This document shows, one piece after another, positions 1 to 11,375 of a stretch of DNA of 64,000 nucleotides (positions within the stretch are counted from its first letter, which is position 1; every line of letters begins with the position of its first letter). The stretch spans positions 568,156,140-568,220,139 of the forward strand of contig CM040121.1 in the NCBI GenBank assembly GCA_022559845.1, written 5' to 3'. Made by a program: the position numbers and the translations under genes. Under the pieces are notes generated by a model. That model made no database searches and was not told where the DNA came from. It saw only the letters and a program-made list of their open reading frames with translations. This stretch comes from Amorphophallus konjac. Its lineage: Eukaryota > Streptophyta > Magnoliopsida > Alismatales > Araceae.

Positions 1-1817
1 ACTGAGACGTAAAGGATCAGAGGTTTTTCTGGTTTGGGTGGAATGAGAACGGGTGGACTAGCCAGATATTCCTTCAACCCTTCAAAAGCTTTCTGACATT
101 TAGAATTCCAGTGGAATTCTACTCCTGGCTTGGTCAACTCGTAGAGAGGTCTACACCTTTGTGAATGTTGGGACACAAACCGACGAATAAACTGTAACCT
201 CCCGATTAAACCTCGGACTTCCCTCAAATTCTTGGGAGGCGGCATATCCCTGATAGCCTTGGCTTTGTCGGGATCTATCTCGATCCCTCTTTTACTCACG
301 ATGAACCCTAGCAATTTACCTGACGACACACCAAACACACACTTCTTCGGGTTCATTTTCAATTGGAACTCTCTTGACCTTTGCAAGACCTTAGCCAAAA
401 CTTCTGGATGTTCCATCCTGGTCCTTGATTTCACCAATAAGTCATCCACATACACTTCCAGATATATGTGCATCATGTCATGAAATATGGCCATCATCGC
501 TCTTTGGTAAGTAGCTCCAGCATTCTTTAATCCGAACGGCATGACCACGTAACAATATGTTCCCCAAGGGGTAGTGAATGACGTCTTTTCCTGATCCTCT
601 TCTGCCAAACGAATTTGATTGTATCCTGAAAATCCATCCATGAAAGAGAGGGTTTCGTAGCCTGCCGTGTTATCAATCAGCACATCAATGTGAGGTAAGG
701 GAAAATCATCCTTTGGACACGCGCGGTTAAGGTCCCGGAAGTCGATGCAAATCCTGACTTTCCCATCTTTCTTCATGACCGGGACAATGTTCGCCACCCA
801 TTGAGGATAAAGAACGACTCTAATGAACCTGGCTTTGTGGAGCTTATCGACCTCTTCTTTCATTTTCAAAGTCATCTGAGGGTGGAAACGCCTTAACCTT
901 TGTTTTACCGAGATGGACCCTGGTTTTAGGGTTAAACGGTGTTCGACCAAGGTTGAATCCAGACCCGGCATATCCTCGTAGCTCCATGCAAACGTGTCCT
1001 TATATTCCTTGAGAACCTCAATTAATGCCTCTTCTTCAGAGGGTGGTAGGTTGTCACTTATGAGGATGATCCTAGGGTCTTCCTCAGTTCCCAAGTTGAC
1101 TTCTTTGGTGGATTCTTCTACGGCGGTTGACGGCTCGTCGAATCTCCTCATTCCACTAGCGTATGCGCCCGCCGCATCCTCATATTCTTCACCCTCATCT
1201 TCAGTGGGGCATTCTTCATCCGTGATCTCGTAGACTCCATACCCTTCATCAGATACATAGTTGCCCTCGCATTCTATTTCGGGTAGCTGGATGGGATTTT
1301 CTAACAACTGGGGGATGGCAAGAAGGGCCTGACACCTGGCGGCCAAATCCAGAAGGAATCGACGAGGGATCTGCCTACCCTTGGATTTCTTCCTAGGTAC
1401 TACCCTTGGCCTATCATTCCTAGATTGACTGACAATATTTACAGAAGAAGAGGAAGACGAAGAGGATGGTATAGAATGTACGGGAGAAGACCCCTCAGAG
1501 GAGGGGTAGAAAAGGTCGTTCATCGGACCTTGGACGGGTGGTCCGCAAGGCGGTACGCACCCGTGGGAGATGTAGGAGGTTTCCTCAACGAAGATGTGTT
1601 GTCGGGGAGTTTGAAAATTGACGTTTTTTTTTTCATTTTCATTTTTAATGACAAAGCAGTGAAAAGAGATTGGAGGAGAGAGGAAAGTGGTTATGGCTAG
1701 AGGATTGTGAGGCTCATAGAGCAGATCATGGTTGAAGACCTGGCGCGGGTTGAAAAGCCCGCGTAGGTATGTAAGCAAAGAAGGGGACCTGGGAAGATCA
1801 TCAGATAATTGTCTGGC
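1..1817 (-). pseudogene. Tat-type Ty3/gypsy pol, reverse transcriptase part (runs off left edge)
   Basis: On the minus strand this frame is open from a TAG at 1818-1820 to the window edge, so RNase H and integrase would lie outside. It encodes the gypsy reverse transcriptase that copies element RNA to DNA. Visible motifs in order are the linker SVKQRLRRFHP, the block VRICIDFRDLNRACPKDDFP, the block VVMPFGLKNAGATYQRAM and the catalytic YVDDLLVKS near plus positions 427-453, followed by the FLGFIVSKRGIEIDP-type thumb. YVDDLLVKS and the CPKDDFPLPHIDVLID stretch are typical of the Tat/Ogre group. Upstream, the protease frame (2011-4188) is in a different phase, so at least one frameshift near 2.1 kb plus the TAG at 1818 separates PR from RT. 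The element is therefore likely defective, although the RT itself looks well kept. The acidic stretch at about 1150-1280 lies between PR and RT. Confidence 0.93.
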
Positions 1818-2010
1818 CTAGGAAGAAGATATCAGCAAAGGCTGAGACGAGTGGATGGAGAAGATGGCGGCTAATGAGCCGTCGACGGCAATGTTGAGGA
1901 CGGATGAAGATCCGTCGATGACAGGGTCCTTCTGGCGAGGACGAGGATAGTTTGGAACCTTGGCAAGAGTGGTAATATTCTCTGGTATTTCGGAGATCAA
2001 TGGTGGTCCT

Positions 2011-4188
2011 TCAAGCTGCGGAGACGAGAACATCCTTTCCAGTGCAACGGAAATGTCCCGTATGTCGAACCATTTGTCCCACTCGCATTCTGGATCTGGT
2101 GATCCTCGGACATTTTTCAGCCAAATATACAGCATGTGATCCCCCATATGCTTCTCGTGGGTAATCTCCCATCTGAACAACGGGCCCTCTGTTGAAGTGG
2201 TTTGATAGAGTCCATGTGAGGGGCTTCCAATCCGCCCTGAACGGTCCTTTGAAGCCTAGGCCAAACTTACGGTTCGGCCTAGTTTCCTTTGGCGGTTTGA
2301 GCATACCCTGTAATTGTGCGCCCAGACCTTTACCCTGTTGATAGCCGATGTTCCTCATAATCTCCCAACCTTTGGAGTGAAAAGGGAGACATGATGTTGC
2401 GGTTGTCCTGACCGGCTCCTTTGGTGCTAGTGGAACGTGAGATGAATCACGTACATCCAGTAATGACAATATGGGCCGATGAGACGGCCAAACAGAGGGC
2501 AGAGAGGTGTTGATAGCATCCACTGTGTGAAGGACGGGTGTACTGACCACTTTAATAATTCTCCCATTGTAAGGAAACTTCATGCACTGATGGTTGGTGG
2601 AAGGCACAACGTCCATGGCTTCGATGTAAGGGCGACCCAGTATAGCCTTGAATGTGGGGTCCATGTCGAGGACATGAAATTCTGTGGGAATTGACATGGG
2701 GCCTAGTTCTGCCTTCAGAATAATCATCCCCTGCGGCGGCCTTTTGCTATTGTCATAAGCCGTGACTGTGATCGAGGAAGGTCTTATTTGTTCCTCGTCG
2801 ACCCCACACAACTGAAGAGTGCTCATGGAGATCACATTTATGGACGCACCCGTGTCCACAAGACACGGGTTTATGGATACCCCATTGATTTTTATTGAAA
2901 TGCACAATGCATATTTCCGAGCTTCCTTGGGAGCGAGCTCGTAGTTGTGGAACATGATGGCCGGTTGTGTGTCTGTTGGGGTCAGGACGGTAGAGATCTT
3001 TTCTACAGGGAGGTCCTCATTCACCATGACCCTTTGAAGGTACTCCATTAAGGCTGCCTGGTGGGATGTGGATCTTTGAAGAAGCTCCAGGATGGAGATC
3101 CGAGCAGGCATCTTGTCCAAATGTTTTAATAGATCATACTGTGTTCCAGGGATAGCTCTTTCTGGTTGTTCTCCATCATCCTTCTCTGGTTGAGATTGCT
3201 CAAGATTCTGACTGTTGTGGGGAAAAACCCTGTGGAAAATCCTTCCACTCCGGGGCACCATTGCCTGCGGCTTTTGTACCTCTGTGGGGGTAGCAGTGGG
3301 TTTTAATAGAGGTTTGAGGGGTAGTGGTGGAGGAATGGTCGATGAAGCTGGGGTGATGACGGGAGCAGGGATTCTGATGAGGGGTTTGCTAGGTGGAGGC
3401 ATGGTGGAGGTAGAGGGGATATCGCGCGGATTATGAAGGATAAGGGGTATGGAAGGTGGAGGTATGGCGGAGGTAGAGGGGATATCGCGCGGATTATGAA
3501 GGATAAGGGGTCTGGAAGGTGGAGGTGGAGACGAAGTAGAAATGGGTAGGGCTTGAAGCGGGGAATGATTTTGAGGTGGTTGATGGGTAATGAGTGATTT
3601 TGAAGGCATTAGTGGTGATACGGTGGAGAAAGACGGGGTTGTGTATGGTTGACGGATGATAAGGGGTTTGGAAGGCGTAGGGGTAAATGTGGTAGAGGTG
3701 GATGATAAAGTGGGGGAGTGGGAGAAGATGAGAGGGTGTGAAGACGTAGTGGAGAGTGTCGGTTGATAGGGGATCGGGGTACGGATGAGAGGGCGTAATG
3801 GTAGTGGAAATGGTGAAGGTGATACTGACGCGGGTTGATGAGAGAGAGGTGCTACCCGGACAAGGCAAGGGTGTTGCGTGACGATAGGATTGGCGGTAGA
3901 AAGAATGGAGCTACTTTCCTGCTGCCACACCTGCTCTCGCCCGACTTCCGGGAAGGAGGAGATGGGGTTAACCTGATGATTGGGCTGTTGGTGCTCCGGT
4001 AATGGATTCTGGATTATGCCCATGTCGGGCTGTTGTTGTGGGGCCTGCTGAGGCTGTTGTTGTTGTTGTGGTTGCTGCTGCTGCTGCTGTTGTAACTGCT
4101 GCTGTGGCCTATGAGGAGGTCTCCTAGCCTTGAGAGCGGCGACGTATCGCCTCATTTTATCCCAATCTTTTTGATGTTCATCATTCAT
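2011..4188 (-). CDS. Tat-type gypsy gag C-terminus/protease with G-patch-like motif
   Basis: This open frame of 725 codons on the minus strand begins with a glutamine-rich run (CAG/CTG codons, plus 4021-4110) and a long proline/serine-rich low-complexity linker (plus 3200-3900). It then holds a retropepsin domain with the active-site LVDTGASINVIS at about residues 440-455 and the flap-distal ILGRPYIEA about 70 residues later. After the protease is a glycine-rich motif WEIMRNIGYQQGKGLG that looks like a G-patch, an RNA-binding module known next to some retroviral and plant gypsy proteases. The last ~40 residues appear out of frame relative to the conserved continuation read at 1818-2180, so the true junction is probably a frameshift near 2.1 kb. 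It lies directly downstream of gag (4285-5928) with a short gap. Confidence 0.85.
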   Translation of the reverse strand: MNDEHQKDWDKMRRYVAALKARRPPHRPQQQLQQQQQQQPQQQQQPQQAPQQQPDMGIIQNPLPEHQQPNHQVNPISSFPEVGREQVWQQESSSILSTANPIVTQHPCLVRVAPLSHQPASVSPSPFPLPLRPLIRTPIPYQPTLSTTSSHPLIFSHSPTLSSTSTTFTPTPSKPLIIRQPYTTPSFSTVSPLMPSKSLITHQPPQNHSPLQALPISTSSPPPPSRPLILHNPRDIPSTSAIPPPSIPLILHNPRDIPSTSTMPPPSKPLIRIPAPVITPASSTIPPPLPLKPLLKPTATPTEVQKPQAMVPRSGRIFHRVFPHNSQNLEQSQPEKDDGEQPERAIPGTQYDLLKHLDKMPARISILELLQRSTSHQAALMEYLQRVMVNEDLPVEKISTVLTPTDTQPAIMFHNYELAPKEARKYALCISIKINGVSINPCLVDTGASINVISMSTLQLCGVDEEQIRPSSITVTAYDNSKRPPQGMIILKAELGPMSIPTEFHVLDMDPTFKAILGRPYIEAMDVVPSTNHQCMKFPYNGRIIKVVSTPVLHTVDAINTSLPSVWPSHRPILSLLDVRDSSHVPLAPKEPVRTTATSCLPFHSKGWEIMRNIGYQQGKGLGAQLQGMLKPPKETRPNRKFGLGFKGPFRADWKPLTWTLSNHFNRGPVVQMGDYPREAYGGSHAVYLAEKCPRITRSRMRVGQMVRHTGHFRCTGKDVLVSAA

Positions 4189-4284
4189 ATCGTGGATGTA
4201 ATCTTTGAAATGGAAGCAGTAATCTACTGTGTGTCCTGGCTGCCTGTGGTAGATGCAGTATTTGGAGGTATCAACATTCGGGGG

Positions 4285-5928
4285 TCACACGGGCCTTTCT
4301 CTGGGTAGGGCGAGCTGGTTTGATGCCATGAGGGCATTAAAAATGTCTGCTAAGGTTTCTGGCAATGGTGGATAGTAGGCTCTCTTGGGACCGAGCGGCC
4401 TCCTTTGTTGCTGTTGGGGACCATAGTTCCCCGGGGGTGGAACTTGGTTGTACTGAAGCGGTGGTTGTTGTTGCTGAGGTTGTGGTTGTTGTTGCTGGGG
4501 TTGACGTAATGGAGGCATATTATCCTGGGGTGGATTATTTTGGGGTGGAGGACGAAGAGGGAAAGGACCTGGTTGGGGTGGAAGTCGGGGCATTTGTGGA
4601 GGCCTTGGGTTGACCGCATAGTTGGCATTGTTGACCGCACCCACTTGCTCATTTGTCACGACCCCTTCTGTGGCTCCGCCCGGGACACCAGCGCCTGTTT
4701 TTCTGACCACTTTGGGCTTCGGCGACTCAAACATGTTCATAATGGGGGAGTCCTTTAACTGAGTTTGGATGTACCGGGCCCTTTCATAGAGTTCCTCCAT
4801 TGTAGTAAGTTTATTCATGGCCATGACGTGTCTGAACTGTGGGGTTGCATTAGACACAATCATCTTCACTTGTTCGGGCTCAGAGAGGGTATCCCTTATT
4901 CTTTCCGCCAGAGACCTCCATCTATCAGCATAGCGGACAAAATCCTCGTCGGGCTTCATCTTTTCGGCCACTAGGTCGGTAATGGAGAGTGAGGGACCGA
5001 CCCTATCCCTATATTTCTGCAAGAACCTTCTCTGGACTATTTCAAAATTCTCGGCCTCGCGGGGCTCCAGAGAATAGAACCACTCAAGCGCAGGACCATC
5101 CAATGATCTCCGAAAGAGGTATGCCAGGGACCTCTGATCGTTTTGCCAATAGGAGGATTCATACATGAAATCCTTGAGGTGAATGGAGGGGTTGCCGGTA
5201 CCATTGTATCTGCGGTACGTGGGCATTTCGGAGGGAGGAAGATGAATGACGGGAAGGATTGGCAAAGAAACCTCCGGGGTGGCTTTCACGTCCACTATCC
5301 TTCTCAGATTTTGAAACTGCTCGTCCATGCGATTGAACCTATTGAGGAGCGATTGGGCGAGCTCCTCTGGAGGTGAAGGTGGCACTTGCCACTGGGGGAG
5401 AAACTGTCTCCCGGAGACTTGAGGGGGGAACCCGGAATGAGAGGGAGCTGTCGGACCGCCGACAGTTGGCCCTGGCTGAAGCGGTGTCTGGGGAACAACG
5501 GGAGTTTGAGATTGTGATGGGAACTGGAATGAGGGTGGTTGTTGGCTCGCTTGTCCTTGAAGCAAGGGAGACTGGATGGCTTGTGCCAACGAAGGAGATG
5601 GAATGGCCTGCACGGACTCTTGGAGAGGTGCGATAGCCGGAGTTGATTCCTGGGGCGTGGGGGAAACAGATTTCCCCTTCAGAATGGCCTGGAAGGCCCG
5701 GAGCTGTTCAGAGGTAAGCTCCGTGTTGGCGAGGACGCCCAGTAAGGAAGAGATATCCTGTGGTGGGGACGTGTCCCCGGCAATAACCTGCACCTCATGC
5801 GAGAGCTCATGAGAAGGACCCGAGTCCATAGCATAGACTCGCGGGTCGGCTGACAAACCACGACTAGGGTGGTTTTCCTCAAAAGACTCGTGAGCCATGC
5901 TCACAGTTTTCCCAGAACGCAAGAACAT
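4285..5928 (-). CDS. Tat-type gypsy gag
   Basis: Open frame of 547 codons encoding the capsid-like Gag of the same minus-strand element. The retrotransposon-gag domain is at about residues 225-390: NPSIHLKDFMYESSYWQ, then LAYLFRRSLDGPALEWFYSLEP (the conserved A-x-W-F/Y core), then FLQKYRDRVGPSLSITDL. Flanks are Pro/Gln-rich (residues 95-190 and 430-530). No CCHC knuckle is visible. The start at 5928 is the first in-frame ATG; a second one lies ten codons downstream. It precedes the protease frame with a gap of about 100 bp, as expected for a gag-pol transcript with a stop or frameshift between them. Confidence 0.88.
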   Translation of the reverse strand: MFLRSGKTVSMAHESFEENHPSRGLSADPRVYAMDSGPSHELSHEVQVIAGDTSPPQDISSLLGVLANTELTSEQLRAFQAILKGKSVSPTPQESTPAIAPLQESVQAIPSPSLAQAIQSPLLQGQASQQPPSFQFPSQSQTPVVPQTPLQPGPTVGGPTAPSHSGFPPQVSGRQFLPQWQVPPSPPEELAQSLLNRFNRMDEQFQNLRRIVDVKATPEVSLPILPVIHLPPSEMPTYRRYNGTGNPSIHLKDFMYESSYWQNDQRSLAYLFRRSLDGPALEWFYSLEPREAENFEIVQRRFLQKYRDRVGPSLSITDLVAEKMKPDEDFVRYADRWRSLAERIRDTLSEPEQVKMIVSNATPQFRHVMAMNKLTTMEELYERARYIQTQLKDSPIMNMFESPKPKVVRKTGAGVPGGATEGVVTNEQVGAVNNANYAVNPRPPQMPRLPPQPGPFPLRPPPQNNPPQDNMPPLRQPQQQQPQPQQQQPPLQYNQVPPPGNYGPQQQQRRPLGPKRAYYPPLPETLADIFNALMASNQLALPRERPV

Positions 5929-6689
5929 ACACTAGCAAGCAGGTAGCACAGATTATCAAACAAGTGGATGCCTTTACGCCTTTTTTGTGTTTTGATTTTG
6001 ATGATTTTTTTGTATTTTTAGCGAGATCCGAAGTTCACACAAAATGGGGACCCTAGTTTATTTTTGTTTCACCGCCGTGTCAGCTAGGGTCTCTCGTCTC
6101 ACCACGAATGAAATGGCTAACTCCGGGGAACTTCAATGGTACAACCAGCCCAGTGAACGAAGAGGAGATTCTTCGATGTCGGGGACTTACAGAGGTCCCA
6201 GTGTAGGAGATTCTAGTCCGTTGAGAGGAATTCTCAAACGGAGAGTCCTTCCTTCACCGGGAAAGGGTGATCCTAAAAAAAAATGAAAAAAAGGATAGAA
6301 AAGAGGGATGGATGCATGCAATGAAATGCTGACAGAGATATGGAATGGGAAAACAACAGAAATAACAGACATATAATAAACAAACAACCAATCAAAACTG
6401 ACAGTGCTGCCGTGGGCACAACGGGGGCGCGCGCGGGCGCCAAGGTGGAGAGGCACGGATGGTGCCGAACTTGCAAGGGTAGCCGAAAGGAAGCAGTAGA
6501 CGTCCCACCGTGATCGCCAATCTGTGAGCGACGTCACGCGGTTCGGGGAAGCGGAGAAGACGCAGAGCGCGCGGGCTCCTCTTTTGTTTGTTTTTTGCTG
6601 CAACACAGAAATAAGAGAAAAGAGAAGGGGCCACCACGGGAGATTGCTCCGGCGGGGCGAGCGGGACAAATGTGATATAGCAAGATATG

Positions 6690-7085
6690 GGGGTTAAACG
6701 GCCATAGCGGGAAGTGACTCACCGCGGCCTCGAGAATACGAGCAGATAAAAATATAACAGAATATAAGAAGAATATAAAGAGCGGGAATTTAAACGGCCA
6801 TTGGGGAAGTGACTCGCCGCGGCCTCGAGAACATGAATAGATAAGAATATAACATATAAGAACGGAAATTTAAACGGCCATTGGGAAAGTGACTCGCCGC
6901 GGCCTCGAGAACATGAATAGATAAGAATATAACATATAAGAATGGGAATTTAAACGGCCATTGGGGAAGTGACTCGCCGCGGCCTCGAGAATATGAGCAG
7001 AATATAACAGAATATAAAGAGAATATAAGAACGGAAAATTTAAACGGCCATTGGGGAAGTGACTCGCCGCGGCCTCGAGAACAAT
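6690..7085. repeat. Five tandem copies of an 80-96-bp unit in the Tat element leader
   Basis: The core TTAAACGGCCATTGGGGAAG followed by TGACTCGCCGCGGCCTCGAGA occurs at about 6693, 6790, 6870, 6950 and 7040, each followed by an AT-rich filler with GAATATAACA-like text. The spacing is 80-96 bp and copies 2-4 are nearly identical. The array lies between gag (ends 5928) and the TATA box at 7711-7720, so it is in the LTR or leader of the minus-strand element. Confidence 0.88.
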
Positions 7086-7710
7086 ATGTGATCGCTAGGG
7101 GCCAAAGGACCCCAAAATAAAGAGAATGATCGCGCCTACCTCAAGAGCGGGAGATGGCGGGTTGCTTCTTCCTCCCCCTTCGGCCGGCCGACGGAGAGGG
7201 CTTTCCTTGGGTACCCTTGTAAAACAACGACAAACAAGTAACGAGTGGATTAGAAAGATAAAGGTGTAGTATTCAAATCCTTGCGATAGAAATAACGAAA
7301 TGATGGCAAGACACACACCTGGTTGGTGTTACCTTTTAAACCCCTCTCGGACTCGAGTAGGAGGAAAATGGGATGATGAATGCAAGAAGTATATAAGAAG
7401 AGGCGCCCTTATGAAGGGGGATAGATGATGCGAGATGATAAATGCAAAAGTACTATGGAGAAAAAGGGGAAGAAAAGGCTTATTGGATGAGCTGAGGGTG
7501 AAATCCGGCGGAGCTTCAGCAGCGTAGGGACGACGTGGAAGCGCGGTGGATTAAGACGACCTTCCTCTCGCGAGCGTGGGCACCCGAGAAGCCGGCAGAA
7601 CCTCCACCTACAAAAGACCCCACGGGTTAGAAAATGACTCCGGTAGCCTCTGGGCTCCGGCAGCCTATCGGATCTCTTAGAAGCTCTCCCAGAACTGAGG
7701 GGGTGGGCCT

Positions 7711-7720
7711 CTATTTATAG
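7711..7720 (-). promoter_or_regulatory. TATA box of the Tat element LTR
   Basis: The plus text CTATTTATAG reads CTATAAATAG on the minus strand, a consensus plant TATA box. It is followed downstream (toward lower coordinates) by the leader and gag of the same element, and preceded by the palindrome array at 7733-8368. This puts the U3 region at coordinates above 7720. I could not fix the outer LTR ends because the second LTR is outside the window. Confidence 0.7.
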
Positions 7721-7732
7721 GGCTCCGGAGGG

Positions 7733-8368
7733 TGGAGGCGTCCAGGACCCTGGACACCTCCATCAGGGCCGAACTAATATTTTATTCTATTTTTTTTTAA
7801 TTTTTTTGGAATATTTTTGTGGAGGCGTCCAGGGGCCCGGACGTCTCCAACAGGTCCACCGAAAATCGACGACGGCCGCACGCGGTTTGGCACAACGCGT
7901 GGTTTTGTGAGCGGCGCCTCATGATTCAGAAATGGGCGCGTCCAGGTGGCTGGACGTCTCTATAATTTAGATTTTTTCACACACGACAAATCGTCGTTCT
8001 GTGAGCGGCGCCCGTGAGAGAGTTGATGGAGGCGTCCAGGGGCCTGGACGCCTCCAAAATATATTATTTTTATTTTTGTTTTATCTTTTTATGCTAGGGC
8101 TTGCATTTTGATTTTTTTTATATTTATTTTTATGGAGGCGTCCAGGGTCCTGGACGCCTCCATTAATATATATATATTTTTATTTATTTGTTTGTTTTTT
8201 TTATGCCAACTGGCATTTTACACACATTTTTTATTTTTATTTTTATGGAGGCGTCCAGGGCCCTGGACGCCTCCATTAATATATATATTTTTTATTTGGT
8301 TTTGGGCCCTGAGAAAAAAAATAAAATAAATTAAAAACATGGGGGCGTCCATGGGCCTGGACGCCCCA
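7733..8368. repeat. Seven dispersed copies of a 30-bp palindrome in U3-like DNA
   Basis: The motif TGGAGGCGTCCAGG followed by its own inverse CCTGGACGCCTCCA occurs at 7733-7762, 7820-7849, 7933-7962, 8027-8056, 8133-8162, 8246-8275 and 8340-8368. Four copies are perfect or near perfect inverted repeats and three are mutated. Spacing is 87-113 bp with T-rich filler. All lie just upstream of the minus-strand TATA box at 7711-7720. Confidence 0.93.
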
Positions 8369-8481
8369 ATTAAGACCCACCCGGGTCCTCAGATCAGGCG
8401 TCGGCGGCCGCCCGGCAGACACCCTTCTTGATTCCGGAACCTCTTGGTGCGTCTGACTGGTGTTGATGCCGTCCGAATGCC

Positions 8482-9210
8482 GTGACGAGACGATTACGGA
8501 TGTCGAAAAAGGCAGAAGAAGACCCAAGAAAAGGAAGTACTCAAGTGATTCGAAAATGCGTAAGCCGTCGCGGGGCGTCGTATAGTAATATGAGACTTTC
8601 TCAGAAGACGTCAAGAATGGCGTGTCTACACCTGCGTGGGAGCATTGATACTCTGTTGAGGGTGATGGACATGTGCACTGTAGATACTGTGAACATCGCG
8701 TCACCGGCATACACAGATTTGTGGAGCACCTAGCGGGAGTGGGACGCGATGTTCGTGCATGCGACCAAGTTCCGGGAGATGTCTGACATTCCTTTCGGAC
8801 ACAGTTACAGGATAGATACGGTTCTCGTAGCACACCCAGGGCATCTTCTTCTACATCCCGGGTACCCCCACCACGAGCACAGGGCGGAGCAGGATCTTCC
8901 TCCACGTCCAGAGTTCGAGCAGCACCAGCACCAGCACCAGTCGCACATGATAGAATATATGTTATAGATGTAGTGAGGACTTTTTTTACAGATTTTCATG
9001 TACCCTCCACCGCAGCACACGACCCGTCATTTGTGCAGATGGTTTCATATTTTCAGTCCCACCCACATATACCTCCACCCACTAGGATAGAGTTAGATTA
9101 TACGGGTGATCAGTCTCATGTATCTGATAATGAGTTTTGGGATTCAGGCTTCACTGATGACGAGGATTAATGAGTTTTGGGATTCGGGCATCACAGATGA
9201 GGAGGATGAG
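8482..9210 (+). pseudogene. Decayed coding relic, family not recognised
   Basis: Plus-strand text reads as protein across several stops and frameshifts: 8482-8733, then 8749-8967 (starting REWDAMFVHATKFREMSDI before and after the ATG), then 8973-9170 ending DNEFWDSGFTDDED. The last ~42 bp are duplicated in tandem (9130-9170 and 9171-9211), giving a second acidic tail of almost the same sequence. The composition (His/Gln run at about 8915-8940, acidic C-terminus) looks like a real former protein, but I do not recognise the family. Confidence 0.45.
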
Positions 9211-10679
9211 TGAATTTTTGTATTTTATACTTCATGAATGAATGTCATTATTATGTCACTGTTTACTTTAACATATTAAGTAATTTAAATGAATTTTTTA
9301 TGTATTATATATAATAGGATGTTTTATTAAACGGTGTAATATGTTATTTTTATATAATTAGTATGGATCTATTATCATAAAAAAACTCTACATTCTAATA
9401 TTTTTAAATATATATAACATTTAATCTTTAAATAATTTTTTTTAAAAAAATTTAAAAAAAATTAATAATCGTGCACCGAGAGCCGGAGAGAGCGGACTGG
9501 GTCGCTGTGCGACCCGGCCGACCCGACCCGACCCGCGTCGAGACCGGGTCGACTGGGTCGGCAAACCCTGCTTAGAAGTTAGAAGCTAATGGCACAAGGA
9601 CCGGAAGTGCATGAATACAATTATTTAGATATAATCCGGGGTAATTTTGACAATTTATATAAATCATTGGTTCATATATAAAAAATGAAAATTTTAGGGG
9701 TATGCATGTAAAAAAGCCATGTAATATTTCATAAATTATCTAAGTAAACTATCTAAATAAAAGTCCAAACATGTTTACTTTTACAAGGGAAGAAAAAAAA
9801 AGGGCATTACATGGGCATCATCAGAAAGCAACCTCGGGATACTCCAGTTCTGCCCCCGTCATGCCTGCCGTTGCCGAGTTTTCATGGCGGGCAAGCACGA
9901 CGCTTCTGAAGTTTCTCCTACTTCACATCCGGATTGGCCAAGTTCTTGGATCCGACGCATCTGTTCTCCGGGCAAGTGCAGCGCCATAAACTTGTCGGGT
10001 CATGGAACCCGATCCGGACATTTGGAGTGCTAAGGACTGCTGGGAATGATAATGTTCTCCAACTGATAGTGTTAACGACTTACAGGAACATGATAGATAA
10101 TCATGTTCTCCAGCTAAGACCGGCGTGAATAATCATGTTCTCCAATTGAAAGGGTTACAGGAACGTGATAACGTGTCTGGAATGTGATGATTGTGAATAG
10201 TGTCTGGAAAAAGGATTGCCAATCTTTCAAGCTGAAAATATAATATAATCATATATTATGTTTTGGCCTTCGTACACAATTATACATTAGAGCTGTCAAC
10301 GGAGTACGGAGCGGATTTCGTATTATTTGAATCCGTTTTGGTTAATTTTATTTGAACATTTGAACAAAGTTTGACGAATCGAGACGGGACGGGTCAACTA
10401 GCTCATCCGTCCTGTCCCGTCCCGGTCATTGATCCGTGAGACATAATCGAGACACTCTATATATTATTTTAATTTTTATAGTAATTTAATTTTGTGATAT
10501 GATTGGTTAAGTGTCTTATAAATATTTGTGAGTTCTTTGATTCGAATCTCATTTCTGACGCATTTTTATTCAAATTTTTTAAACGTTACGTTAAAAAAAA
10601 AACATACCCGAGACACTCGGGTAAATCATAGAATAACTAATCAATTGAGATAGAATTTCATTTAAATTATTTTATTTTG

Positions 10680-10710
<31 letters not shown>

Positions 10711-11375
10711 TATAATTTGTCATCTCCGTACGCAAAATCTAGCAGGTAAGAAATGCACTTTTTACATTTATGCCCCTCTTAAATTGATAATTTTATAAAA
10801 ATTCATCCTGAAATTATATTTGCCGATAAACTCTTATCAGATGTATATATTGTCACGTAGAACCTTACTATAATTTATTGTCGCAGCACCATGATAGACT
10901 GAGTTACAATTGGATTGTACGTGACAATATATTTGTTTCTATAGTTTAATAGATCTTGAGACCGTTGTGACGTTTTTTGTAAGCCTCAAAAGACGGTATA
11001 AGTCTTAAGATATCTCAATGATCTATGCAAATAATTTTAAAATTATTAAAATAGTTAAACATAATATTAATTTTATATATTAGTATTATCTCAACTCAAT
11101 TATAAATCCATATTATTTTAAAAATATTGAATCATATTTTAATGATAATAAAATAAGCAAACGTTTTGAGTCTAACCTACAACAATTATAACACATTCTC
11201 GATTGATGCAGAAGAAGTATCAAGACCTTGAATGTCTTGAGACGTATCACCTCAATTAATAAAAGATATGAATCTTAAATAAAAGACACGAGACATATTG
11301 TTTCGAGATATGTTTTTAATGTCTCGTCTTAGGACTCGAGTCTTAATCTCTCGAGACATTGCCTTTCTAAATCAA
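9211..11375. other. AT-rich intergenic DNA with small repeats
   Basis: No gene is visible. It holds a short GC-rich patch (about 9475-9570) rich in GACCCG steps and ending GGTCGGCAAACCCTGC, a repeat-family copy at 10383-10620, and a TA microsatellite near 10678-10708. Confidence 0.6.
10383..10620. repeat. Dispersed repeat, copy 1 (related to 30265-30625)
   Basis: The text GATCCGTGAGACATAATCGA followed by GACACTCTATATATTATTTT recurs with few changes at 30281-30330. Both copies are preceded or followed by GGGACGGGAC/GTCCCGTCCC stretches and continue into a 'GGTTAAGTG' sequence. It is probably a non-autonomous transposable element; the ends are not resolved. Confidence 0.6.

Noticed and set aside
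7733..8368. CRISPR-like look of regularly spaced repeats
   Set aside because: Plant nuclear DNA, palindromic 30-bp units in a retrotransposon U3, T-rich low-complexity spacers and no cas genes.
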